Shown: positions 53,011-62,013, numbered from the stretch's first letter. The stretch: DNA of 64,000 nt from an uncultured Saprospiraceae bacterium (GCA_938016265.1 CALLWB010000022.1:21652-85651), one strand, 5' to 3'. Program-made: numbers and translations. Notes: a model not told the origin generated them from the sequence alone.

Positions 53011-54393
53011 TCAAACCTTAATACCGTGCCATCCCTTGGTTTTTAGGTAATAAATGGTCATTCCGATCATCGCTAACCAATACAGGATTTCTGACGACCA
53101 GGCCATCTTCAATCCGCCACCAAGGAATTCAATAATGACATAAATCGAAACCAAATAAACCAAAGCACATACCACCTGAATTTTCAAACCAGAGAAAGTC
53201 GCGCCTGTCCCCGCTAATCCATTGAACATAATCGAACCAACAGAGAACATGGCCAGGATGACTACTAGCACGGCCAGTGTTGGTCGCGCGACATCAAGGA
53301 TGTTTTGTTCTGGAGTAAAAATAGCCAATACATAGTCTGGAAAAAAGATAACTGGAAGGGTCAGAAACATCGTAAATCCAAGGCATAATTTTGCTGTTTT
53401 TCGGATCACGGGGAAGACCATATCTGTGCGATTTTGGCCGATCATATTGGACACCAGGGTATTGATTCCACTGGCAAATCCCCAGCATGGAATGGACAAT
53501 ACCAGATAGGTCATACGTAGTACATTACTTGCGGCGAGCTCTCGTTCTCCTAGGTTTTCTACGATACTGAAGAAGAAGAACCAACTTCCTAACGCAACGA
53601 CCATTTGTACTACAATGGGTATCGATATACGAAGCATGGTTTTGATCTCTTCGACGTTGATTCTTGGGAGTCGGAAGAGGTTGTATTTGTGCGATTCCTT
53701 ATCAAAAAAGATATAAATCAAAAAGACACCAAACGCCACACCCTCTGCAATTGTACTGGCAAGAGCTGCACCAGCAATCCCCATCTCTGGCAGCCCAAAA
53801 GCCCCAAAGATCAACCCGTAATTCAACACTACATTGGTAATTGCCAGTATGATCGTGTCAAAAATGATAAAATTTGTCCTGGCTACGCCTGTATACATAG
53901 CAATAATAGCGACACCAAGATAACTGAAAAACACCCCATAAGACCGGTAATAGATGTATTCAAGACTCTTATAGAAGATCGCATCGGAATTGACAAAGGC
54001 AGAAAAAAAATAGTAGGACCCATATTGCATAAACAAAAACATCCCTAATGCCATAAACAACTCGAAGTACAACAAACTATAGGTTGTGCGTCCAATAGCA
54101 TCCATGTTTTTCTCCCCAAGCCGACGAGCAATCATAATTTGCCCACCCTTCGAAAATCCGTAACCAATAGAGGCGATGATCAGATAAAACACCCCCACAA
54201 AACCAATAGCTCCCAGCTCTACTTCCCCCACACGCCCAAGAAAAATACCATCCGTCAAAGTAATTACATTTTGAGCAGCACTTCCAAGCATAATTGGGGC
54301 GGAAATAGCCCATATTTGCTTGTAGGAAGGCGCCAAAGGAATGGTGGTTGCCTTTGGTTTAGGTGGGGTGTCTAATATTTCATTATTCTCCAT
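53011..54393 (-). CDS. MATE family efflux transporter
   Basis: The protein has 460 residues with twelve helices. The first half begins IWAISAPIMLGSAAQNVITL and TDGIFLGRVGEVELGAIGF, typical of MATE transporters, which exchange cationic drugs or metabolites for Na+ or H+. The second half has PIVVQMVVALGSWFFFFSIV and ASGINTLVSNMIGQNR, with matching repeat spacing. It starts 24 bases downstream of the Hsp70 gene on the same strand, so it is probably in the same operon. The substrate is not inferable and a link to Hsp70 may be only positional. Confidence 0.92.
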   Translation of the reverse strand: MENNEILDTPPKPKATTIPLAPSYKQIWAISAPIMLGSAAQNVITLTDGIFLGRVGEVELGAIGFVGVFYLIIASIGYGFSKGGQIMIARRLGEKNMDAIGRTTYSLLYFELFMALGMFLFMQYGSYYFFSAFVNSDAIFYKSLEYIYYRSYGVFFSYLGVAIIAMYTGVARTNFIIFDTIILAITNVVLNYGLIFGAFGLPEMGIAGAALASTIAEGVAFGVFLIYIFFDKESHKYNLFRLPRINVEEIKTMLRISIPIVVQMVVALGSWFFFFSIVENLGERELAASNVLRMTYLVLSIPCWGFASGINTLVSNMIGQNRTDMVFPVIRKTAKLCLGFTMFLTLPVIFFPDYVLAIFTPEQNILDVARPTLAVLVVILAMFSVGSIMFNGLAGTGATFSGLKIQVVCALVYLVSIYVIIEFLGGGLKMAWSSEILYWLAMIGMTIYYLKTKGWHGIKV

Positions 54394-54417
54394 ACGTGTT
54401 TTGCGCTACTTTCGGCC

Positions 54418-56907
54418 TTAGCCGATTCCTGTACCTCCTTTCAGTTCTGTGATCTTTTTTTCTTCTGGCAGCAGACTGTATAATTGGTTGACATGGACAC
54501 GAAGTTTGTCGTATTTTTCTTCCTCAATCGCCTTCTCTCCAACTTTTATAACCTCGGCTCCTTTTTGTTTATCTGTAAATTCGTCTTGTTTGGACGCAAA
54601 ATAATAGAAGAGCGAAATCACATACTCCGGATCACGCCATCTAACTTTTCCTCTAAGTTCGTATAATTTTTCGGTAAATTCTTTGATTCTCAATGGACTA
54701 TTGCTAGCAAGAAAACTTTTTTCTTTATTGATAATATGTTCCAGTGCACTTTTTTCTGCTTCGCTGCCGTCGTATCGCTCGATGACCCATTGTACATCTT
54801 TTTTGGTTTCGAAATATTCCATTTTAATGGCATTAATCCGTTTGTCACTGGTCAAACTGTCGATAAGCAGTGCTGCTTTACGTTTTTGATCTTCTATCTG
54901 GAATTTCTCGTCTGTGATATCGTCTTCCGTTAGTTTTTTGCTTTTGATGATTAATGACCGCATCTCTGTTTTTAGATTGATGAGTTCTTGAGCGGTCCGA
55001 TAATCTTCCATTATTTCTGCTTCCTGAATTTCTGCATTTAGCTTTTCCAGGAGAACCACCAACTCATCGTTCAATCGGGTGACATTCACATGGCGCTCTG
55101 ATGGTGTGAATACGTTTTCAAATTCCTGATTGGTTAGCATCAGAAAGGCATTTATTTTTAGATCGCGGGACTCGGACATCTCCAGCGTGACTTCTACATC
55201 AGAACCTTTAATCAGGTCGCGCTCCAGCTCCTTTCCGGAGATGGTAATGAAGCCTATCGGTTGATTGGCAGATGGCAATGCGTAGCTTGGTCCTTCTACG
55301 ACATTGATCGTTATTTTGTCGTCTGATCCCTTTTTAATGGTATTGATAACTTCCTTGATGATCGTCCGTTTTGTTGGCAGGATGGCATTCTTTTCGAATA
55401 CAATGTCCAGTGCGGTTTGTCCGGATTCGATATCGTCAATTTCAAGGCAGATGTCGTTTGGCAAGGGTTGGCCGGCAACGCTGTATCTTCCTTGCGTTAT
55501 ACCGATAACCTGAACGTCTGTGGCTACTTGATTGTTTTTGTCATCATAGACATTCAAATTAAAATAATTATAGCTATTTTTTAATAGTGGTAACTCTTCG
55601 TTGATTCTGGTCGTCAATGGTTTAAGACCAGAGTCAAAACCACCATCCTGTCGTATTATTCGGTAAAACAACCCTGTAATATCACCATCTACTTGGGCGA
55701 CTAATACCTCTTCCTCATCTTGTGTCGATTTTTGGTAACCAGTCTTAATAGAAATTCTTGGGCCGGTTGAATCGCCAGTAATTGCAGGAACTTCCTGTTT
55801 GCGTTTCATAGGCTTTGTGCCTGCATAGTAAGCTGCTCCAAGGGCAACTGCCGTTGTAGGATCGATATTACAATTGACAGCAATTGACAACTGATTGCCA
55901 ATTCGCTCACGTACGTAAGGAATATAAGTGGATCCGCCAACCATCAGTACAAAATTGATGGCACTTTGCTCGATGCTGTTTCGCTCGAGCATTTCCGTGA
56001 TCATTTTTGCAGTTTTATCAACAAACGGTGCTAGTATATTTTCAAATTGTTGTCTTTCTATGGTTAGGAATCCTTCTATTTCTTTGCCATTGTCGTCTGT
56101 TGCTTCAAATTCGATTTCGGTGCTGGTTGCGTTGGAGAGGATGACTTTTGCTTCCTCGGCTTTGTGGAGAAGGACTTGGTAGAGTTTGTTGTATTTTCCA
56201 GCGGCGCTTTTTAGTTCTTGCTCCAGGTTCTCGAATTTGCCCTCGGACTCTAGATAGGGGATGACAAGTTTTTCTACGATTTCCTTATCAAAATCAGTTC
56301 CTCCAAGAAAATTATCTCCTTCGTGGTCAATAATTTTCATTTCGCCTTCCTTGATTTTTACCAAAGCGACATCAAACGTACCGCCTCCTAGGTCATAGAC
56401 CAACCACATGCCCTCTTCAAACTTGCCATCTTCCTCTTTGTTGGCATAGGCAAGGCTCGCAGCAATAGGTTCTTGTAGCAAAACGACCTCATCAAACCCA
56501 GCTTCGTATCCTGCTTTTTTGGTGGCGTTGGATTGGATCGTATCGAAGGAGGCTGGGATCGTTACAACCGCAGCGTTGATTTGTTCTCCGGTATGAATAA
56601 AGTTTTTTAATTCCTTCAAAACATAAGCGGACAAATTGATTGGCGTCATGAAATCACCAGTAGATTCTATCAAATACGTTTCTGAAGTCCCCATTTTTCG
56701 TTTGAATAAACCGACGACATTGTTGGGGTCTTTTTCTAGATATTCACGTGCTTTATCCCCTACGATAATTCTGTTTTTACGGAATGCAATAACAGAAGGC
56801 AGGGTTTGTTTGAGGCTTATCGGATTTCGGAAAATTTCTACTTTGCCTTTTTCAAACTTCGCAATGGCGGAGTTTGTAGTTCCCAAATCTATTCCGAAGT
56901 TGATCAT
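54418..56907 (-). CDS. Hsp70 (DnaK-like) family protein of unusual length
   Basis: The protein has 829 residues, about 190 more than DnaK. The nucleotide-binding domain is intact: phosphate loop GIDLGTTNSAIAKF (5-18), VYDLGGGTFDVALVKI, and LMVGGSTYIPYVRERI. The interdomain region and the first part of the substrate domain (about 370-550) diverge: MSESRDLKINAFLM and SGLKPLTTRINEELPLL have no DnaK counterpart that I recognise. The last 230 residues are rich in charged helices (LKTEMRSLIIKSKKLTEDDI), and there is no EEVD tail. It is downstream of the GrpE-like gene by 45 bases and upstream of the MATE gene. Probably a specialised chaperone; the substrate is unknown. Confidence 0.88.
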   Translation of the reverse strand: MINFGIDLGTTNSAIAKFEKGKVEIFRNPISLKQTLPSVIAFRKNRIIVGDKAREYLEKDPNNVVGLFKRKMGTSETYLIESTGDFMTPINLSAYVLKELKNFIHTGEQINAAVVTIPASFDTIQSNATKKAGYEAGFDEVVLLQEPIAASLAYANKEEDGKFEEGMWLVYDLGGGTFDVALVKIKEGEMKIIDHEGDNFLGGTDFDKEIVEKLVIPYLESEGKFENLEQELKSAAGKYNKLYQVLLHKAEEAKVILSNATSTEIEFEATDDNGKEIEGFLTIERQQFENILAPFVDKTAKMITEMLERNSIEQSAINFVLMVGGSTYIPYVRERIGNQLSIAVNCNIDPTTAVALGAAYYAGTKPMKRKQEVPAITGDSTGPRISIKTGYQKSTQDEEEVLVAQVDGDITGLFYRIIRQDGGFDSGLKPLTTRINEELPLLKNSYNYFNLNVYDDKNNQVATDVQVIGITQGRYSVAGQPLPNDICLEIDDIESGQTALDIVFEKNAILPTKRTIIKEVINTIKKGSDDKITINVVEGPSYALPSANQPIGFITISGKELERDLIKGSDVEVTLEMSESRDLKINAFLMLTNQEFENVFTPSERHVNVTRLNDELVVLLEKLNAEIQEAEIMEDYRTAQELINLKTEMRSLIIKSKKLTEDDITDEKFQIEDQKRKAALLIDSLTSDKRINAIKMEYFETKKDVQWVIERYDGSEAEKSALEHIINKEKSFLASNSPLRIKEFTEKLYELRGKVRWRDPEYVISLFYYFASKQDEFTDKQKGAEVIKVGEKAIEEEKYDKLRVHVNQLYSLLPEEKKITELKGGTGIG

Positions 56908-56952
56908 ACTAATAATTAATTTTTTTCAAGTAACATCTAATTGTACAACGAT

Positions 56953-57282
56953 TCAATTTCCTTCGACGATTACCACTGCTTTTTGGATAATATGCGGCAT
57001 TCCCTCAAATTCTTGAGTAATAATCGGTTTTATCACTTCAGAAATCACCAAATTCTGTGTTGTTGTTCCTGAAATTGTAGCCTCACAATCTGTGCGGGTT
57101 TCATTATACGGTTGCCCTAGTGGATTGTGGTATTTAATACCCATCTCTGCAAATTGATCTCTTATTCTATTCAAATTTCGTGCTAATGGTCTTGAATTTT
57201 CCATTTTCAACAATTTCTTCTCTAAATCATGTACTTGATTGATAATGGTAAGAAGTTGTCCTGGTACTTTCTCAAATTGCAT
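56953..57282 (-). CDS. Short GrpE-like protein
   Basis: The protein has 109 residues. The N-terminal half is a helix (LLTIINQVHDLEKKLLKMEN, RPLARNLNRIRDQFAEMGI), like the coiled-coil dimer stalk of GrpE. The second half, KYHNPLGQPYNETRTDCEAT, ISGTTTQNLVISEVIKPIIT and HIIQKAVVIVEGN, matches the GrpE C-terminal wing, with an NPLGQxYNxxxHxAx-like phrase and the closing VxVxEG. GrpE releases ADP from Hsp70. At 109 residues it lacks most of the usual N-terminal helix. It is encoded directly upstream of the Hsp70 gene. Sequence similarity is weak, so the identification rests partly on this context. Confidence 0.6.
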   Translation of the reverse strand: MQFEKVPGQLLTIINQVHDLEKKLLKMENSRPLARNLNRIRDQFAEMGIKYHNPLGQPYNETRTDCEATISGTTTQNLVISEVIKPIITQEFEGMPHIIQKAVVIVEGN

Positions 57283-57372
57283 GCTAGATTATTGTTTTTT
57301 ATAATGGCTTTGTCAAATCGGTCGCCAAAATACAAATTTTTAGGGATTGAGTTGTTCAGTTATTATGTGTAT

Positions 57373-57438
57373 TAACTTATTAAGTAACCAACACCTTTAA
57401 AAACTTTGTAACTTAGTCAACCAGTAACTTAACAACTA
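57373..57438. repeat. TAAC-rich repeat sequence
   Basis: Repeated TTAACTTATTAAGTAACC, GTAACTTAG and GTAACTTAAC words occupy the divergent gap before the gene at 57440. They belong to the class also seen near 7.5, 39.7 and 60.5 kb. Confidence 0.45.
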
Positions 57439-57439
57439 A

Positions 57440-58351
57440 ATGCAATATTGGAGTCCATATCATATTATACCAAAAGATTTAAGAAAGGGTTCATTTCCTG
57501 ATAAGGGAATGATTAAAAAAGCTAAAAAAAGATGGATTGCGGAATTTGATGTCCAGAATTCTCCTACAATAATGGTCAAGGACAAAGAGCTGGATAAAAA
57601 CGCCATCCTCCAATTGTTTGAGCAATTTGAAAATGAACAGACGATTGAGTTTCATACGGAGATCTATAAACGACCTGAGTTACTTAATTTTTTAGAATCT
57701 GGTGATCCCGCCATTTTCCAAAAAAAGGACGAAATCACGTTATTGATGTTAGAGCCGGGGTTTGCAAAATTTGTAGGCCCCTACTTTGCAGAACGGTACA
57801 ATGAGTTGTTATACAAAGCCTTGAAAAACCATGATGCTGCCGAAGTAAAAAAATTGTGCAGTAATATCAGCTATATGACTGGTTCCTTTGAATCTTCTTG
57901 TTTTCAAAAGTCTTTCCGTTTCATAAATCTAAAAGCGGTCGAATTGCAAGATGTGTCCAAAAAATCTGTAGACCAATATGTTGAGGACGGTGCGGTGCTC
58001 CATTTATTTCCGCCTTCATTTATAAAAACAATCAATAATCTGCCCGGCTACTTTGATACTGCCATCAACAAATACACAAAGGAAACGGAAGATTTAGCTA
58101 TCAATTTGCACAATTCCCAACGGAGATCCACCTTGGCGACTTATGCTTTGAAACAAGGACTTCAGATAAACTGTACAGAAGAAACTGCAGGTCGATTGGA
58201 CCATATTCTAAACCAAATTTCAAGCAACTCCAGGGTTGTTTCTCAGAAAAACCTCAACTACAAACCAGACAGACCGCTCTTCTGGAAGGTATTTTTTGTT
58301 GGACATCTCATTTTTTTCTTGCTGGCAATGCTGGTGATTATCTTTTCCTAA
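57440..58351 (+). CDS. Predicted C-terminally anchored protein near the Hsp70 locus
   Basis: The protein has 303 residues and no signal peptide. A single hydrophobic helix lies at the very end (VFFVGHLIFFLLAMLVIIF), preceded by a Lys/Arg-rich segment, so it is predicted to be tail-anchored with the bulk in the cytoplasm. The first 60 residues (YWSPYHIIPKDLRKGSF, AKKRWIAEFDVQNSPTIMVK) are followed by mainly helical segments. There is no J-domain HPD motif. It is divergent from the GrpE-like/Hsp70 operon with only 157 bases between the start codons. I do not recognise the family. A role as membrane adaptor or substrate of the Hsp70 is a hypothesis. Confidence 0.68.
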   Translation: MQYWSPYHIIPKDLRKGSFPDKGMIKKAKKRWIAEFDVQNSPTIMVKDKELDKNAILQLFEQFENEQTIEFHTEIYKRPELLNFLESGDPAIFQKKDEITLLMLEPGFAKFVGPYFAERYNELLYKALKNHDAAEVKKLCSNISYMTGSFESSCFQKSFRFINLKAVELQDVSKKSVDQYVEDGAVLHLFPPSFIKTINNLPGYFDTAINKYTKETEDLAINLHNSQRRSTLATYALKQGLQINCTEETAGRLDHILNQISSNSRVVSQKNLNYKPDRPLFWKVFFVGHLIFFLLAMLVIIFS

Positions 58352-58484
58352 ATGGCTTAACCAAACCCCTCTGTTCACAAGCACCTGTAAACCAATCATA
58401 AAACATAATCATTGCTAAATTTTGGGTTTTCCAATTAAAGATAAATAGCTGAAAATGTACTTTTTTTCGTTAATGTTTCCCTCC

Positions 58485-58492
58485 TATATTTG
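58485..58492 (+). promoter_or_regulatory. -7 promoter element of the small lipoprotein gene
   Basis: TATATTTG is an exact TAnnTTTG match, 137 bases before the ATG at 58630. A transcript from here would have a leader of about 130 nt, longer than for other genes in this window. Confidence 0.5.
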
Positions 58493-58629
58493 AAGTAAGA
58501 AATCGTAGAAAACAGCTATCATTGATCATGACAAAATAGTGGTTTTTTCGTTTCAAACTCAAATAAGGCCAATTAAAGTTTGATACCGAAACTTGATTTA
58601 ATTTTCATTAATATTAAAATACAGAAATC

Positions 58630-58884
58630 ATGAAAAAAATAAATTTATTAATAATTGCAATCAGCATTATCCTTTCTGCATCTCTAATGTTTTCTAGCTG
58701 TGCAAAAGAAGAAATAATTACACAGGAACAAGTAATTAATAATCAAGAAATGAATTTACGTGTTGGAGGTGTAGGTGGAGTTGTAGATGGTCCCGGGCCA
58801 AAAGATTTCCCTTGCGGTCCCTTTGGTTGTCCAGCAAATCATAAATGCGTAAAAGGAACTTGTATCCCAAATCCAGATCAATAA
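58630..58884 (+). CDS. Small Cys-rich lipoprotein
   Basis: The protein has 84 residues, with lipobox LMFSSCAKE (Cys 24). A charged linker (EEIITQEQVINNQEMNL) and a Gly-rich stretch (RVGGVGGVVDGPGPKD) precede a C-terminal cysteine motif, FPCGPFGCPANHKCVKGTC. The C-x4-C-x5-C-x4-C spacing recalls the tail of the Cys repeats in the M4 protease (CPPGxxCxxGxC), so a disulfide-stabilised knot is likely. It is a single gene with its own promoter and long leader. Function unknown. Confidence 0.75.
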   Translation: MKKINLLIIAISIILSASLMFSSCAKEEIITQEQVINNQEMNLRVGGVGGVVDGPGPKDFPCGPFGCPANHKCVKGTCIPNPDQ

Positions 58885-58959
58885 TTTTTTCGTAGAATCA
58901 TGGTTCAAGTGGCTAATACTCTTAGGTTGTTTGCCCTTGAGCTATGATTCTTCTTACTG

Positions 58960-59052
58960 CTAGTCCTTATCGATCAACTCTTCGATAACCGTTCTGCCAA
59001 TAATAAGTCCCAGAACACAAACAACAACCAGCCAAATTGGTAGACTACCCAT
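58960..59052 (-). CDS. 30-residue predicted membrane micro-protein
   Basis: A short open frame on the minus strand begins with ATG at 59052 and ends with TAG at 58960. It reads MGSLPIWLVVVCVLGLIIG followed by RTVIEELIDKD: one helix and a charged tail, the form of many bacterial single-pass micro-proteins. It starts 33 bases past the HAD phosphatase stop codon (59086) on the same strand. Short length makes chance possible, but the hydrophobic block followed by RTVIEELIDKD looks non-random. Confidence 0.5.
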   Translation of the reverse strand: MGSLPIWLVVVCVLGLIIGRTVIEELIDKD

Positions 59053-59085
59053 AATAATTTGTTTAGAATGTAAAATTAATTAAAA

Positions 59086-59736
59086 TCAGGAGAATAATTG
59101 AGTTATATGGTCTTCTGAAAATTGAGTGAGTGATTCTAGTACCAGGTCTGCTACCTCAAATTTCTTTGTGTAGACTTCCGGGACGGAAATTGTCTTCATT
59201 CTAGCTGCTTTCGCTGCTATTGTGCCTGTTAGTGAGTCTTCAAATGCCAGACATTTCATTGGTGAAACGCCTAGTTTTGTAGCTGCGGTGAGGTAGACTG
59301 CAGGATGGGGTTTTGCAAAAGTCTCGGTTTCCGCAGAATTCAGTTTCACAAAATACCCCTTGAGGTCCAGTGCTGTCAGAGCCGCCAAAATGATGCGCAT
59401 CGAACTAGAGGAGGCGACGGCCATTGGTATATTTTTCTCCTTGAACAACTCCAATGTTTGCAAGACGCCAGGCATCAATGCGCCTTCTTTTTTTACTAGA
59501 TGGATCACTTCTTCGATGATGGATTCTTCTACTTCTTTTTTTGATTTATTGCTCCAGGGTTGAAGCTGGTGTCTGTATTCTACTACGTCGTCAACTCGGA
59601 AACCAGTAGTTTCTAAGCATTGTTCTGTGGTCAAGTCGATGCCTACTGTTTTGAAGACGATTTTTTCAGCTTTGTGCCAAAGGGGTTCGGAATTTATTAA
59701 TAGACCGTCCATATCGAAGATAGTAGCTTTCAGCAT
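59086..59736 (-). CDS. hxpB: HAD-family sugar-phosphate phosphatase (HxpB/YniC-like)
   Basis: The protein has 216 residues. HAD motif I is FDMDGLLINSEPLWHKAE (nucleophile Asp 8, acid/base Asp 10), motif II is VASSSSMRI (Ser/Thr region), motif III is FAKPHPAVYL (Lys), and motif IV is LAFEDSLTGTIAAKAA. The LLINSEPLWHKAE opening and the alpha-helical cap fit the beta-phosphoglucomutase-like/YniC subgroup, which removes phosphate from hexitol phosphates or 2-deoxyglucose 6-phosphate. The exact substrate is not deducible. It is the first gene of a minus-strand stretch that also holds the micro-ORF. Confidence 0.88.
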   Translation of the reverse strand: MLKATIFDMDGLLINSEPLWHKAEKIVFKTVGIDLTTEQCLETTGFRVDDVVEYRHQLQPWSNKSKKEVEESIIEEVIHLVKKEGALMPGVLQTLELFKEKNIPMAVASSSSMRIILAALTALDLKGYFVKLNSAETETFAKPHPAVYLTAATKLGVSPMKCLAFEDSLTGTIAAKAARMKTISVPEVYTKKFEVADLVLESLTQFSEDHITQLFS

Positions 59737-60014
59737 AGTTTTTATTTAATTAATTTTTCAACTTAGTTTCATGCTCTATCCTATGGATTTTTTTTTGATC
59801 ACATTCCTAAGTAGATTCATTTTTTTTAATCGATGAAAAAACGAACCAAAAAAATCTTGTTTTTTTAACCCGATGTGCCGGCCCAGTCCTCGTTCAAACC
59901 TACAAAAACCCTTTCCCGATTGGTTGCTTGCTAGAGATTCTTTGTTGTTTGACTTCCTTCAGTATTTGGGAGTAATTTTTAGATTATTGATGTATTTGAA
60001 CCTTCATTTAGAAA

Positions 60015-60437
60015 TCAGTCTAGCATCTCCCAGGTGTGATCCGACAAGAGTTTTACCGATCCGACGAATTCGGCGAAGGGCATTCGGGTGCCCCATTCTA
60101 GTGGGGAGATCATAGAAAGGGTCCAGCCGTCTTCCTGCTTTTCGTAGAGGTGATAGATGTGGCCCATCAATGGAGTGAAGTTGATGTCTGCTTGGTAGAT
60201 TTTTTCGGAAATTTCCAGGCGATTCTGGATGCCTTTTGCTTGTTGGGCAAGTAGTTCTATTTGTTTTTTGATTTGGGCTAGTTGGCGATCGGTTTGATCG
60301 TACATAGCAGTGAGTGCCCGATTCTTGATGACTGCCTTTTTAGTTGGCTTGATCACCGCGCTGCCTACATGGTGTGCGTAGGGCAGCGTGCTAGGTGTTT
60401 CCGTTATTTTATCTTTGTCTATCGGATTTTCGTCCAT
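60015..60437 (-). CDS. DUF2452 domain protein
   Basis: The protein has 140 residues and no signal peptide. Family pattern: LPYAHHVGSAVIKPTKKAVI (about 18-37), a helical AMYDQTDRQLAQIKKQIELL, then INFTPLMGHIYHLYEKQEDG and WTLSMISPLEWG. DUF2452 is found widely in Bacteroidota and Gammaproteobacteria with no assigned role; the His/Tyr-rich strand and central coiled coil are typical. The gene is alone, with no close partner on either side. Confidence 0.82.
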   Translation of the reverse strand: MDENPIDKDKITETPSTLPYAHHVGSAVIKPTKKAVIKNRALTAMYDQTDRQLAQIKKQIELLAQQAKGIQNRLEISEKIYQADINFTPLMGHIYHLYEKQEDGWTLSMISPLEWGTRMPFAEFVGSVKLLSDHTWEMLD

Positions 60438-60463
60438 GCTTGTTTAGTTAATAGATTACTGAG

Positions 60464-60574
60464 TTATTGGATTACTAAGTTATTAAGTATAATAACCAGT
60501 TAGCTTGCTAATAGTTTTGAAACAACAAGGTTCTTTTCAAGGTTGTCAAACTTAATAACGTAGTAACTCAATAA
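60464..60574. repeat. Imperfect 24-base inverted repeat in TAAC-rich sequence
   Basis: Bases 60464-60487 and 60551-60574 are inverted copies with 21 of 24 matches (both read ttattg..ttac..gttattaag on their strand), 63 bases apart. It resembles the repeats at 39.7 and 57.4 kb in composition. Confidence 0.65.
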
Positions 60575-60587
60575 TAAAATAACTCCT

Positions 60588-61982
60588 CTACAAATGGATG
60601 ACTTCATCGTAGGCTGCGGCTGCAGCCTCCATAACGGCCTCACTCATCGTTGGGTGGGGGTGTACGGTTTTGATGATTTCATGACCTGTTGTTTCTAGTT
60701 TTCTGGCGGCGACTACCTCAGCGATCATTTCTGTTACGTTGTTTCCAATCATGTGTGCTCCGAGGAACTCCCCGTATTTGGCGTCGAAGATTACTTTTAC
60801 GAAACCTGTTTTGTCGCCTGATGCGCTGGCTTTACCAGAAGCGGAAAATGGGAATTTCCCTACTTTTATCTCGTAGCCTGCTTCTTTGGCTTTTTCTTCG
60901 GTATAACCTACCGATGCGATCTCAGGGCTACAATAGGTACAACCAGGAATGTTATTATAGTCTAATGGTTCTGGTTTATGTCCTGCGATTTTCTCGACGC
61001 AGATTATTCCTTCTGCACTAGCGACGTGTGCCAAGGCTGGGCCCTTCACGATATCGCCAATTGCGTAAATGCCGTCTACGTTTGTTTTGTAAAAACCATC
61101 GACCACTACCTGACCTCTATCTGTTTTGATGCCTAGTTCTTCTAGACCGATATTTTCGATGTTTGTTGCCACGCCGACTGCTGAGAGTACTACGTCTGCT
61201 TCAATAGTTGACTCTTTGTTTGTCTTAAGGTCTTTGACGTGAACGATGCATTTATCACCACTGGTGTCTACTTTCTCGACAGAAGCTTTGGTCATCAGTT
61301 TCATTTTTGATTTTTTGAAACTTCTTCCTAGTTCTTTAGATACGTCTGCATCTTCGTTTGGTACTAGGCGATCCAAGTATTCAACGATGGTGACTTGCGT
61401 TCCTAATGCTCTGTAGAAGTAGGCGAATTCCACTCCGATGGCACCAGCTCCGACAACAACCATGCTTTCTGGTCTGGTTTCCAACGACATTGCCTTTCTG
61501 TAGCCGATGATCTTTTTATTGTCGATAGGAAGGTTGGGTAGCTGTTTTGCTCTTCCTCCTGTCGCTAAGATGATGTGCTTGGCACTGTGGACTGTTTTTT
61601 TGTTATTGGCGTCGGTTACTTCGACTTGCTTGCCTTTCAACAATTTGCCAAAGCCCATGATGACTTCGATTTTGTTCTTTTTGAGTAAGAACTGCACGCC
61701 TTTACTCATCCCATCGGCAACGCCCCGACTTCTAGCAATCATAGCGGGGAAGTCTGCTTCGGCTTCTTTGACTTTTATCCCGTAGTTTTCTGCGTGTTTT
61801 ATATATTCGAACACTTGTGCACTTTTTAATAATGCCTTTGTGGGGATACAACCCCAATTCAGACAAATTCCGCCCAGTGATTCTTTTTCAACGATGGCTG
61901 TTTTTAAACCTAGTTGTGATGCTCTGATGGCAGCAACGTACCCTCCTGGGCCGCTTCCTACTACAATTACGTCGTAGCTCAT
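60588..61982 (-). CDS. lpdA: Dihydrolipoyl dehydrogenase
   Basis: The protein has 464 residues, the usual length. E3 of the pyruvate/2-oxoglutarate dehydrogenase complexes reoxidises lipoyl groups with NAD. The FAD-binding opening is VIVVGSGPGGYVAAIRASQL, and the redox disulfide is Cys 40/Cys 45 (GGICLNWGCIPTKALL). NAD binding is at VVGAGAIGVEFAYFYRALG, and the C-terminal HPHPTMSEAVMEAA carries the catalytic His-Glu pair. A -7 element (reverse strand, 62014-62021) lies 32 bases upstream. No other complex subunits are nearby. Confidence 0.98.
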   Translation of the reverse strand: MSYDVIVVGSGPGGYVAAIRASQLGLKTAIVEKESLGGICLNWGCIPTKALLKSAQVFEYIKHAENYGIKVKEAEADFPAMIARSRGVADGMSKGVQFLLKKNKIEVIMGFGKLLKGKQVEVTDANNKKTVHSAKHIILATGGRAKQLPNLPIDNKKIIGYRKAMSLETRPESMVVVGAGAIGVEFAYFYRALGTQVTIVEYLDRLVPNEDADVSKELGRSFKKSKMKLMTKASVEKVDTSGDKCIVHVKDLKTNKESTIEADVVLSAVGVATNIENIGLEELGIKTDRGQVVVDGFYKTNVDGIYAIGDIVKGPALAHVASAEGIICVEKIAGHKPEPLDYNNIPGCTYCSPEIASVGYTEEKAKEAGYEIKVGKFPFSASGKASASGDKTGFVKVIFDAKYGEFLGAHMIGNNVTEMIAEVVAARKLETTGHEIIKTVHPHPTMSEAVMEAAAAAYDEVIHL

Positions 61983-62013
61983 AGATGATTTTTTTCGTTA
62001 TCCAATAATTGGG

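Noticed and set aside
53011..56907. MATE and Hsp70 genes as a joint drug-resistance cluster
   Set aside because: The short gap suggests one operon but gives no functional evidence.
59737..60014. Possible tRNA or structured RNA in the gap after the HAD gene
   Set aside because: No acceptor stem or T-loop pattern could be folded, so nothing supports it.
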